DNA from: Cyanobacteria bacterium OH_PDB_112
GTDB lineage: Bacteria; Cyanobacteriota; Vampirovibrionia; Gastranaerophilales; CAJFVJ01
Direction of reading: 5' to 3'
Assembly: GCA_023457295.1 (NCBI GenBank)
Contig: JAEWLZ010000221.1
Span: 1-11,843 of the forward strand
Length of the DNA: 11,843 nucleotides
Shown here: positions 1-7,145 of the stretch, in pieces
How positions within the stretch are numbered: the stretch's first letter is position 1
How the letters are laid out: every line of letters starts with the position of its first letter
Program-made: the position numbers and the translations under genes
Notes under the pieces: model-generated
Told to the model about the DNA's origin: nothing
Seen by the model: the letters and a program-made list of their open reading frames with translations, nothing else
Database searches by the model: none

Positions 1-50
1 TTATTGCGGTTTTGAGTGTGACCTACAATAATGTTAATGAGGTGAATTAA
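1..50 (+). CDS. 3' end of an unidentified upstream gene (partial)
   Basis: Frame 3 is open from the window edge and ends at a TAA at 48-50; the other two plus frames are closed by stops at 13-15 and 29-31. The readable C-terminus is IAVLSVTYNNVNEVN. The final A of the stop is also the A of the next start codon (TAATG), and the ribosome site of the next gene (GAGGTG, 39-44) lies inside these last codons. This arrangement is typical of translationally coupled genes in one operon. Fifteen residues are too few to name the product. The following glycosyltransferase suggests an envelope-polysaccharide operon, but that is inference only. Confidence 0.5.
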   Translation, partial: IAVLSVTYNNVNEVN

Positions 51-1084
51 TGAAAAAGGCGGTTTTTATAAATTATGGCGGAATAGGTGATGAAATTTTA
101 TTTTTGCCTACAATTAAGTCTTTAAAAAAAACTTACCCTGATACCGAAATTACACTTGTTCTCGAGCCAAGAAGCAAATCTGTAAAGGATTTGACTACTC
201 TTATTGATAATATTATTGAATGTGACATAAAAAGCTCGAACAAAATTTTACAAGTTTTGAAACTTATTTTGAAATTAAGAAAAGGACATTATGACGCAGT
301 TATTTCTGCGGGTGCTTCACCTCTTGTTTCATTGATTTTATTTCTTTCAGGGATTAAAAAACGCTATGGTTATGATACAGGGCTTTTAAGCCGAATTTTG
401 CTTACTAAAGCAATTAAACTAAACAAAAATCAATATGCAGGAAATATGTATCACGATTTGGTTTCAGGAGTTTGTGATTTGACGGCGGAATTGCCTGAAA
501 TTGAAATTGAAGACAGTTTTCATACAAATCCTAACAAACCTGCTGAAATTTTTGAAATACCGGAATTGCCCGAAGATAAAAAAATCATCCTTATTCATCC
601 GGGTTCCAGTAAATTAAGCAAAGAAAAGAATATTATAAAAAGTTTCAGTGAGTGGTCGGAGCTTATAAAAAAACTTCAAGATACCGATAAATATACTGTT
701 ATTTTGGCAGGCGGTCCTGATGATAAGGAAGTAATAGAAAAAATTATTCAAAATATTGATGAAAAAAATGTTTTAAACTTTTTTGGTAAAACAAAAAATA
801 TAAAGCATCTTGTAAAAATAATGAAAAAATCTGACCTTTGTATCTGTATTGATTCTGCTCCTATGCATATAGCTGTTGGACTTCGTAAAAAACTTCTTGC
901 GATTTTCGGACCAACCGATGAAAAAAAACTTTTGCCTGTTGATGATTTATTTGTTCCCATAACAAAAGATGTTTCTTGCAGACCTTGTCTTTGGGATAAA
1001 AGAAATGAATGCTGTGAAAATATAAAATGTCTTGAAATATCTTCAGATACTGTGTTTGAAGCAATTGAAAAAGCTTTATGTTAA
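50..1084 (+). CDS. Glycosyltransferase family 9 (heptosyltransferase-like)
   Basis: This 344-residue protein belongs to the ADP-heptose:LPS heptosyltransferase family (GT9, GT-B fold), which transfers a sugar from a nucleotide donor onto the LPS core or a related glycan at the cytoplasmic face of the inner membrane. The N-terminal Rossmann half opens with GGIGDEILFLP (residues 10-20); Asp14 sits where the family catalytic aspartate lies. The C-terminal donor-binding half has HPGSS (183-187), CIDSAPMHIAVGL (266-278) and FGPTD (286-290), all GT9 hallmarks. A cysteine group near the end (310, 313, 321, 322, 327) matches the C-x2-C...C pattern common in this family. Length is normal. The start at 50 has a good ribosome site (GAGGTG, five-base gap) and overlaps the upstream stop. 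The donor and acceptor cannot be told from sequence, so no symbol such as waaC or waaF is given. Confidence 0.88.
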   Translation: MKKAVFINYGGIGDEILFLPTIKSLKKTYPDTEITLVLEPRSKSVKDLTTLIDNIIECDIKSSNKILQVLKLILKLRKGHYDAVISAGASPLVSLILFLSGIKKRYGYDTGLLSRILLTKAIKLNKNQYAGNMYHDLVSGVCDLTAELPEIEIEDSFHTNPNKPAEIFEIPELPEDKKIILIHPGSSKLSKEKNIIKSFSEWSELIKKLQDTDKYTVILAGGPDDKEVIEKIIQNIDEKNVLNFFGKTKNIKHLVKIMKKSDLCICIDSAPMHIAVGLRKKLLAIFGPTDEKKLLPVDDLFVPITKDVSCRPCLWDKRNECCENIKCLEISSDTVFEAIEKALC

Positions 1085-1101
1085 CAATTTGTTAACATAA
1101 A
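1075..1101. repeat. Perfect 12-bp inverted repeat across the glycosyltransferase stop codon
   Basis: Left arm TTTATGTTAACA (1075-1086), loop ATT, right arm TGTTAACATAAA (1090-1101), with no mismatch. Each arm contains the 8-bp palindrome TGTTAACA (1079-1086 and 1090-1097), so the two palindromes lie 11 bp apart, about one helical turn. The left arm includes the last sense codon and the TAA. There is no T-run after it, so a classical intrinsic terminator is unlikely. It may be an mRNA 3'-end stabilising hairpin or a double operator for the next gene. Confidence 0.7.
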
Positions 1102-1198
1102 CTAACCCAAAAGAGCAATTTTTAAACGTGCTATGTTTTTATAAAAATATAAAGGTTAGTATTAGTACGGTTAAGAAAAAGGTTAGGTTAGCAAGTTT
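1102..1198 (+). promoter_or_regulatory. Leader region with repeated GGTTAG motifs
   Basis: This is the gap before the small orphan ORF. GGTTAG occurs at 1154-1159, 1181-1186 and 1186-1191, with the near copy GGTTAA at 1169-1174; ACTAACC (1102-1108) is the exact reverse complement of GGTTAGT (1154-1160). TATAAA occurs at 1140-1145 and 1148-1153 and could act as a -10 box, but I find no acceptable -35 box at 16-18 bp from either. The region probably carries the promoter and leader of the ORF starting at 1199; the role of the repeats is unknown. Confidence 0.35.
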
Positions 1199-1489
1199 AT
1201 GACAATGGAAGTAAGTTACGTTGCCGGTATTGCGAAAACGGAAGATGGCGTTGATAAAATAGTTAATCACTTGGTTCATCAGGCTTCAAAAAGCGAACTG
1301 GCAAGTTTTATTAAGAGATTAAGTTTTTATATTGAACATGTGAATATATTGAATAAAAGCTTAAAAAACAGTAATTATGAGAGTCAGATTACGGTTCTGA
1401 ATAATCTTAAATTAAAATTGCAGGAAGAATCTGATTGTCGCAGTTTGTCTGTAAATACGGTAGCAAAAAGCTATCAGGAATCTCTTTAG
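1199..1489 (+). CDS. Small protein of unknown function, 96 residues
   Basis: I do not recognise this protein. It is predicted to be soluble and mostly helical: no signal peptide, no hydrophobic segment long enough for a membrane helix, and leucine/isoleucine spacing that suits two or three amphipathic helices (about residues 18-50 and 63-78). It has one cysteine (in SDCRS near the C-terminus) and no visible catalytic motif. It is the only plausible coding frame on the plus strand between 1085 and 1490. Two ATGs lie two codons apart (1199 and 1205). Neither has a strong ribosome site; the nearest purine-rich run is AGG at 1185-1187, about 11 bases before the first ATG, which I therefore prefer. 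It converges on serS with 31 bp between the stops. It could be a lineage-specific regulator or adaptor, but there is no evidence for a function. Confidence 0.55.
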   Translation: MTMEVSYVAGIAKTEDGVDKIVNHLVHQASKSELASFIKRLSFYIEHVNILNKSLKNSNYESQITVLNNLKLKLQEESDCRSLSVNTVAKSYQESL

Positions 1490-1509
1490 AATTAGCGATT
1501 GTGTGTGTG

Positions 1510-1522
1510 GAGGCTTTGCCTC
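1510..1522. terminator. Short GC-rich hairpin between convergent genes
   Basis: GAGGC-TTT-GCCTC (1510-1522) is a perfect 5-bp stem with a 3-nt loop in the 31-bp gap between the orphan ORF and serS, starting within the serS stop codon. An alternative, overlapping stem pairs GGCTTTG (1512-1518) with CAAAGCC (1532-1538). Only a weak T-rich tail (ATTTTAT) follows on the plus strand and none follows on the minus strand. It may be a weak two-way terminator for the convergent pair. Confidence 0.4.
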
Positions 1523-2777
1523 AGATTTTATCAAAGCCCGTATATTTAATTAATTGTGTTGGAATTGAAATACTGCCGTCAGCATTTTGGCAGTTTTCTA
1601 TTATTGCGGCAAAAGTACGACCCACGGCGAGTCCTGAGCCGTTTATGGTGTGAACAAATTGTGGTTTTTCACCTTCTTTTTTATATTTTATGTTAGCGCG
1701 TCTTGCCTGATAGTCGCCAAAATTACTACAGCTTGAAATTTCTTTATAACCATTGTAAGAAGGCATCCAAACTTCAAGGTCATAACATTTTTGAGCGGAA
1801 AAGCCCAAATCCCCGGTACATAACATAACTCTTCTATAAGGAAGTTCGAGCAGTTCAAGCATTTTTTCAGCATTTTGTGTAAGTTTTTCATGTTCTTCTG
1901 AGGAAGTTTCGGGAGTGCAAAGTTTTACCAGTTCAACTTTATTAAACTGGTGAAGTCTTATCAAACCTCTGGTATCTTTGCCGGCAGAGCCAGCTTCACG
2001 TCTAAAACAAGGTGTATATGCGGCCATATATTTGGGTAAATCTTCCTCTTTTAGGATTTCATCAGCATAAATATTTGTAACCGGTACTTCAGCAGTAGGT
2101 ATAAGGAACAAATCTTCTTCTTCGCATTTGTACATATCTTCTTTAAATTTTGGAAGCTGCCCTGTTCCTGTCATAGCTGATGAATTTACCATCAAAGGAG
2201 GCATAATTTCTGTATAGCCATGTTCTCTTGTATGAACTTCCAAGAAGAAATTGATAATAGCTCGTTCAAGAGCCGCACCTTTACCTGTATAAAGTGTGAA
2301 ACGAGATTGAGCAAGTTTTACTCCTCGTTCAAAGTCTACAAGGTTTTTTTCTTCGGCTATTTCCCAGTGTGGTTTTGCCGGTGTTGTGAGTGGAGTTCCC
2401 ACTGTTTTTATAACCGAATTGGCGCTATCATCATGTCCTTTCGGGACATCTTCTTCCGGAGTATTAGGAATATTTAAAAGAAGAGTTCTTTGAGCTTCGT
2501 TTAGTTCAGTTTCCTGTTCTTCAAATTTTTTGATTTCGTCGCCGAGTTCTCTGACTTGAGCTTCTATTGTAGAAGTATCTTGCCCTTGTTTTTTTAGAGC
2601 ACCGATTTGATTAGAAATGGTTTTACGCTGATTTCGGAGTTCATCTGCCTGAGTTTGAACTTGTCTTCTTTTTTCATCAATTTTTAAGACTTCGTTTACT
2701 GATAAATCAGGATTTCTACGCTGTAAAAGTTCATTGATTTTATCGGTATTTTCACGAATTAGTTTTATGTCAAGCAT
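1521..2777 (-). CDS. serS: Serine--tRNA ligase
   Basis: Cytoplasmic class II aminoacyl-tRNA synthetase that activates serine with ATP and charges tRNA-Ser (and tRNA-Sec if present). The N-terminal arm (about residues 1-100) is the long antiparallel coiled coil that grips the tRNA. The catalytic core follows: MPPLMVNSSAMTGTGQLPKF (192-211, motif 1 region), the serine-binding TAE (228-230), motif 2 FRREAGSAGKDTRGL (258-272) and motif 3 GLAVGRTFAAIIEN (382-395) with its invariant arginine at 387. At 418 residues the length is normal. I place the start at 2777 (MLDIKLIREN), not at the in-frame ATG at 2801. The 2777 start matches the family N-terminus and has an AAAAGGAG ribosome site seven bases upstream, while the predicted -10 box at 2806-2811 puts the transcript start near 2799, downstream of the 2801 ATG. 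It lies after the metal pump operon but has its own promoter. Confidence 0.97.
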   Translation of the reverse strand: MLDIKLIRENTDKINELLQRRNPDLSVNEVLKIDEKRRQVQTQADELRNQRKTISNQIGALKKQGQDTSTIEAQVRELGDEIKKFEEQETELNEAQRTLLLNIPNTPEEDVPKGHDDSANSVIKTVGTPLTTPAKPHWEIAEEKNLVDFERGVKLAQSRFTLYTGKGAALERAIINFFLEVHTREHGYTEIMPPLMVNSSAMTGTGQLPKFKEDMYKCEEEDLFLIPTAEVPVTNIYADEILKEEDLPKYMAAYTPCFRREAGSAGKDTRGLIRLHQFNKVELVKLCTPETSSEEHEKLTQNAEKMLELLELPYRRVMLCTGDLGFSAQKCYDLEVWMPSYNGYKEISSCSNFGDYQARRANIKYKKEGEKPQFVHTINGSGLAVGRTFAAIIENCQNADGSISIPTQLIKYTGFDKI

Positions 2778-2805
2778 TTTGGACTCCTTTTCTATTTGCA
2801 AAATA

Positions 2806-2834
2806 ATTATAGCAAGATAAGATTTTGTTTTAAA
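2806..2834 (-). promoter_or_regulatory. Promoter of serS
   Basis: On the minus strand, TTTAAA (2829-2834; four of six bases match TTGACA), a 17-bp spacer, and a perfect TATAAT (2806-2811). The predicted transcript start near 2799 gives a leader of about 22 bases containing the GGAG ribosome site. The promoter sits in the 63-bp gap after the adaptor gene stop. No hairpin terminator is visible in that gap, so read-through from the efflux operon into serS is also possible. Confidence 0.6.
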
Positions 2835-2840
2835 GGTTTA

Positions 2841-4046
2841 TTATTCGCTCTTTTTTAAACTTTCACCCAAAAGAGAAAAACTACCTTTTATTACTACTTG
2901 TTCTCCGGGTTTTAGTCCGGATTTTACTTCTGAGAAATAATCATTGTGGTGACCCAAAACAACTTTCCTTTCTTCATAAACATTAGGTTTTACTTTTACA
3001 TAGGCAAAAGTATAATCACCATATTTTTGTAATGCTGAATTTGGGACTGCTAGTGCATTAATTGTTCCTATATTTACATCCATTTCCGCATACATATTAG
3101 GTTTTACCGAATAATCATTATTTGGAATATCTGCATGAACTTCAAGGGTTTTGCTTTGCGTATCCAAGATAGCTGCTACATATGATAATTTCCCTTTTAC
3201 GGTTGTATCGTGTGTTTCTTCTAATGTACCTACAACATCTTGTCCCACTTTCAGCAAAGGAGCATCTTTTTCAAACGCGTAACCTACAAGCCAAATTGTT
3301 GATAAATCAGCAACATTCATTAACTCTCTTTTATTTTCAACAATTTCACCGGGGTTAATTTTTCTATCCAGAACAATACCTGTTTTGTGAGCAACTAAAG
3401 TTACAAAAGGGTAAATACTTTTTGTGGATAAAGCTTTGCGTATAGTCCCCTCATTTCCGCCATATAGAGCAACTCTTTGCGCATAAACTTTTATTAAAGT
3501 ATTTTTTGAAATTCTTAAAGAGTCAAGTTTTGCTTTATCTTTTTGCATTTGTGCTAATGCTACTTCATATTCCATTCTGGATGAAATACCTTCACTGTAA
3601 AGCATCTTTTCTCTGTGATAATTTTGTTTTGAAAGATTGTATTGCGCTGCCATTTGTTTTATTTCAGAATCAACTGCTATATATTTGTCCAAAAATTCCA
3701 GTTGAATTTGTCCGATTTCGTCAGACCTTATTTCAATAATAGGCTGTCCTTTTTTTACAAATTCTCCAGGAGCTACAAATACTTGAGTTACCATTCCTTC
3801 AAGCGGGGCGTAAACTCTGTCTAAAAGATTGTTTACTGCTTTAAATTGAGCGGGAATTGTAATCAAAAGAGGAATATCTCTTTGAGTTAGGCTTTGTATT
3901 TTTATTTTTGCGTTTTTTTCTTGTACGGAGCTAAGAAAAATTCTTTTATTTGTTTTTGAGAAATTAGATTTATTATTATTGCCGCATCCTGAAAAATTTA
4001 TTGCTACAAAAATAATTAGCAAAATGGTTAAAAATTTATATCTCAT
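2841..4046 (-). CDS. RND efflux periplasmic adaptor lipoprotein (CusB/CzcB family)
   Basis: This 401-residue membrane fusion protein bridges the inner membrane pump to the outer membrane channel. A lipoprotein signal is visible: a hydrophobic segment at about 5-18, then lipobox FSGC with Cys21, so it is probably lipid-anchored in the periplasm. In order: the first lipoyl/barrel-sandwich half around 78-110 (APLEGMVTQVFVAPGEFVKKG), a helical hairpin (about 110-200), the second lipoyl half (AHKTGIVLDRKINPGEIV, 219-236), a beta-barrel domain (about 245-325) and a membrane-proximal domain (about 330-395, ending in LKPGEQVVIKGSFSLLGES). There is no histidine-rich N-terminus and no separate metal-chaperone domain. 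Its ATG directly follows the pump stop codon (TAA then ATG), with a GGAG ribosome site inside the pump gene's 3' end, so the two should be translationally coupled. The transported ion cannot be read from this protein. Confidence 0.92.
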   Translation of the reverse strand: MRYKFLTILLIIFVAINFSGCGNNNKSNFSKTNKRIFLSSVQEKNAKIKIQSLTQRDIPLLITIPAQFKAVNNLLDRVYAPLEGMVTQVFVAPGEFVKKGQPIIEIRSDEIGQIQLEFLDKYIAVDSEIKQMAAQYNLSKQNYHREKMLYSEGISSRMEYEVALAQMQKDKAKLDSLRISKNTLIKVYAQRVALYGGNEGTIRKALSTKSIYPFVTLVAHKTGIVLDRKINPGEIVENKRELMNVADLSTIWLVGYAFEKDAPLLKVGQDVVGTLEETHDTTVKGKLSYVAAILDTQSKTLEVHADIPNNDYSVKPNMYAEMDVNIGTINALAVPNSALQKYGDYTFAYVKVKPNVYEERKVVLGHHNDYFSEVKSGLKPGEQVVIKGSFSLLGESLKKSE

Positions 4047-7000
4047 TTAGTTGACTCCTTTATTTTCTTTATTGAAAATTATTACTTTAAATAAAAGCGG
4101 AATTAAAAATATAGTGAATAATGTTCCTACGGAAAGACCGCCTATAATAGCTATTGCAAAAGGTTTTTGGCTTTGTGCTCCGATTCCGTTTGAAATAGCT
4201 GCGGGCAATAATCCCAAAATAGCTACACTTGATGCTGTTAATACAGGACGGAGTTTTTTTATTGAACCTTTAATTATTTCATCAGCACGGTGTCTGTGAA
4301 CTTTACTATGATGAATAAGAGATGTTAAAAGAACTACACCGTTTTGAATAGAAACACCTATTGCCGCAATAAATCCTACACCGGCAGATATTGAAAAGTA
4401 AGTTTTTGTTAGAAATAAAGCTAAAATACACCCTGTCAAAGTTACTGTAATCGGTGACATAGCTATAAGAACATAATTCCAATTTTTATATTCCACATAA
4501 AGAATTCCCGAAATAATCAATAATGTTATAGGTAAAATTATTGCAAGTCTTATATTTGCATTTTTTTGGCTTTCTGATTGTCCCGCCCATTTTAGTTTGT
4601 AGTTTTCAGGTAATATTAGCTCTTTAGACAATAAATTTTGAGCCTCAGATACGGTAGACCCTAAATCACGCCCCCTGATATTAAACCTGACTACTGCTAC
4701 TCTTGAGTTTTCGCTACGAGTGATTACCATTGCACCATTAGTCGGAACGAGTTCCGTTACATTTTCAAGTGGAACAGAAATCCCTTCAGGAGTTTTTACG
4801 ATAATATTTTCAATTCTGCGAGAACTGTTTCTATCACGAGATTCTAAACGTAAAAATACATTAAATCTTTTTTCTCCTTCAATAACTTGAGTGGCATTTT
4901 TTCCTCCGACTGCTATTTCAATAACTTTTTGAACATCATCACTTCGAAGACCGTAACGACCCGCTTTCACTCTATCTATTTTAATCTGATATTGAGGCTG
5001 ACCTATGATTTGGTCACATGATAAATCTACAACCCCCTTAATAGTTGATAAAAGAGCCAAACTCTCATCTTGTAATTTTTGTAATTCATACAAGTCGCTT
5101 CCATAAATTTTTAAGACGACCTGTCCTTTTGAGCCTGAAATAGCTTCTTCTACGTTATCTTGAATATATTGAGTAAAATAGGTTGTAATTCCCGGGATTT
5201 CAGAGAGTTTGCGAGACATATCTTCAACAAGTTTTTCTTTATTTTGATGCCATTTCCAACGCCAATCTTTTGCAAGTTTTAAATCAATAAGGTTTTCTAT
5301 ATTACTTGCAAGGTTAGGGTCTGTACCATCATCAGCCGAGCCTATTTGAGAAACTACATTTTTTACTTCCGGATATTCAAGGATTTTTTTTCTGATTTCT
5401 CTTGATATTTCGACAGTATTATCTATGGTAGAACTTCTTGGCAGTACTGTAACACGTAGCCATATATTTCCTTCATCCAAATTTGGCAAAAATTCTGAAC
5501 CGATTATCGAAAATAAAAATATTGATAAAATAAATAAACCGCTTGTAGCTACTAGAATTTTTCTGGGATGTCTGAAAACTTTGACTAAAATGATTCTGTA
5601 CCATTCTGTTACTTTGTTTAAAACTTTGTTTTCTTTTTCTACAATTTTTTCATTTGGAATCAACAAAGAAGACAAAGCAGGAAGTAAAAATATTGATGAT
5701 AAGACTGCTCCGATCAGAGAGAACCCCATAGTAAAAGCTAGAGGGTGGAACAATTTTCCGGCGACACCGTCAAAGGCAAAAATTGGCAAAAAGCATGACA
5801 AAATTATTAAAGTAGCAAAAGAAATTACACCACCGACTTCTTTTACAGCCTTGTATATAAGAACGTTTTTCTTTTGAGGCGTTAGAGGGTTTTTATAATC
5901 AGACAAGCATCGGAAGATATTTTCCATAAGAATAATCGCACCATCTGCCAAAATACCGAAATCGACAGCCCCCATGCTCAGAAGATTTGCCGGAATTCCA
6001 AAAATCTTAAACATAAAAAATGCAAAACTCAAAGCAAGAGGTATAACCAAAGATGCAATGAGAGTAATCCTCAAGTCTAGAGTAAAGGCATATAGAATGA
6101 TTAATACAAACAAAATGCCGCAAACTACATTGTGCCCAATTGTATGCAAAGTATTATCAATTAGAGCTTCTCGTTCATAAAAAGGAACTATTTTCACCCC
6201 TTTTGGTAAAGAATCTTTAATCCATTCAAGACTTGATTCAAGATTCTTTATTACTTCACTGGGATTTTCGCCTTTACGCATAAGAACAATGCCTTCTATT
6301 GCATCGTCATCATAGTTTTTTCCTATCCTTCCTATTCTAACGGCAGGAGCTATTTCTACTCTGGCAACGTCTTTTACCCTTATGGGGACACCATCGGAAG
6401 AACTTATCACAGTATTTTCAATGCTCTGCAAATCAGTATATAGTCCCAATCCTCTAACAATATATGCTTGTTCATTTAGGCTGACATAATTACCGCCCCC
6501 TGTTGAATTTGCAGATTGAATCGCATCAAAAATAGCACTTACATCCAAGTTGTAAAACCTTATTTTTTCGTGGTCTAAAATTACTTTGTATGTTTTTACC
6601 GGACCACCGAAGCTTGTTACGTCGGTAATTCCCTGAACTTGCTTAAAAAGCTTCTCAAGCTGCCAATCTTGTATTGATTTAAGAGTCATATTATTATAAA
6701 AATTTGATTGTAGGGTATACCTGTAAATATCACTTATTGCGGAAGAATCAGGACCTAAAACAGGTTTTACATCGTTTGGTAGATCCGCAAGATAAATTCT
6801 TTCTAAGGCTTGTTGCCTTATTAATGATGACGGTAGACCCTCATCAAAAACTACTTTAATAACAGAAAGTCCAAAAATTGATGTGGAATAAAGTTTCTTT
6901 TCATGAGGTATGCCGTTCAATTCTTTTTCAAGAGGTATTGTTGCAAGTCTTTCAACATCTTCTGCACTTTTACCCTGCATTTGGGTAATTACCTGCACCA

Positions 7001-7145
7001 TAGGATTTGTAAAATCAGGATAAGCTTCCATGTCAAGATTTTTTAAACAATATGCACCTGTTATTAAAAGACAGACCGCAGTGACGACAGAAAGATATTT
7101 CTGAACAATAAATAATTTTGTAATTGTTTTAAACTTACTTTTCAT
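4047..7145 (-). CDS. Heavy-metal RND efflux pump (CzcA/CusA family)
   Basis: Inner membrane proton/metal antiporter of 1032 residues, the usual size for the HME subfamily of RND transporters. The layout is the duplicated RND plan: TM1 (about 12-34), a large periplasmic loop, a TM cluster (about 338-498), a second start (TM7 near 530), a second periplasmic loop and a final TM cluster near the C-terminus. The subfamily signature in TM4 is intact: MGAVDFGILADGAIILMEN with Asp395, Asp401 and Glu408, the proton-relay acids known from CzcA. The N-terminal stretch YPDFTNPMVQV (42-52) is also family-typical. In the second periplasmic loop, GSADDGTDP and the segment VEEAISGSKG resemble CzcA-type pumps. 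I see no methionines there to match the Cu/Ag-binding set of CusA, so a divalent cation (Zn, Co, Cd, Ni) is the better guess. The start overlaps the outer membrane factor gene by 11 bases, with GAGG upstream. Confidence 0.95.
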   Translation of the reverse strand: MKSKFKTITKLFIVQKYLSVVTAVCLLITGAYCLKNLDMEAYPDFTNPMVQVITQMQGKSAEDVERLATIPLEKELNGIPHEKKLYSTSIFGLSVIKVVFDEGLPSSLIRQQALERIYLADLPNDVKPVLGPDSSAISDIYRYTLQSNFYNNMTLKSIQDWQLEKLFKQVQGITDVTSFGGPVKTYKVILDHEKIRFYNLDVSAIFDAIQSANSTGGGNYVSLNEQAYIVRGLGLYTDLQSIENTVISSSDGVPIRVKDVARVEIAPAVRIGRIGKNYDDDAIEGIVLMRKGENPSEVIKNLESSLEWIKDSLPKGVKIVPFYEREALIDNTLHTIGHNVVCGILFVLIILYAFTLDLRITLIASLVIPLALSFAFFMFKIFGIPANLLSMGAVDFGILADGAIILMENIFRCLSDYKNPLTPQKKNVLIYKAVKEVGGVISFATLIILSCFLPIFAFDGVAGKLFHPLAFTMGFSLIGAVLSSIFLLPALSSLLIPNEKIVEKENKVLNKVTEWYRIILVKVFRHPRKILVATSGLFILSIFLFSIIGSEFLPNLDEGNIWLRVTVLPRSSTIDNTVEISREIRKKILEYPEVKNVVSQIGSADDGTDPNLASNIENLIDLKLAKDWRWKWHQNKEKLVEDMSRKLSEIPGITTYFTQYIQDNVEEAISGSKGQVVLKIYGSDLYELQKLQDESLALLSTIKGVVDLSCDQIIGQPQYQIKIDRVKAGRYGLRSDDVQKVIEIAVGGKNATQVIEGEKRFNVFLRLESRDRNSSRRIENIIVKTPEGISVPLENVTELVPTNGAMVITRSENSRVAVVRFNIRGRDLGSTVSEAQNLLSKELILPENYKLKWAGQSESQKNANIRLAIILPITLLIISGILYVEYKNWNYVLIAMSPITVTLTGCILALFLTKTYFSISAGVGFIAAIGVSIQNGVVLLTSLIHHSKVHRHRADEIIKGSIKKLRPVLTASSVAILGLLPAAISNGIGAQSQKPFAIAIIGGLSVGTLFTIFLIPLLFKVIIFNKENKGVN

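Noticed and set aside
1500..1509. Short GT-dinucleotide run
   Set aside because: Only about five units; too short to call a microsatellite or Z-DNA element.
5425..5877. 150-codon plus-strand open frame inside the RND pump gene
   Set aside because: Antisense to a clearly conserved transporter segment, with no recognisable protein features and no ribosome site; a shadow frame.
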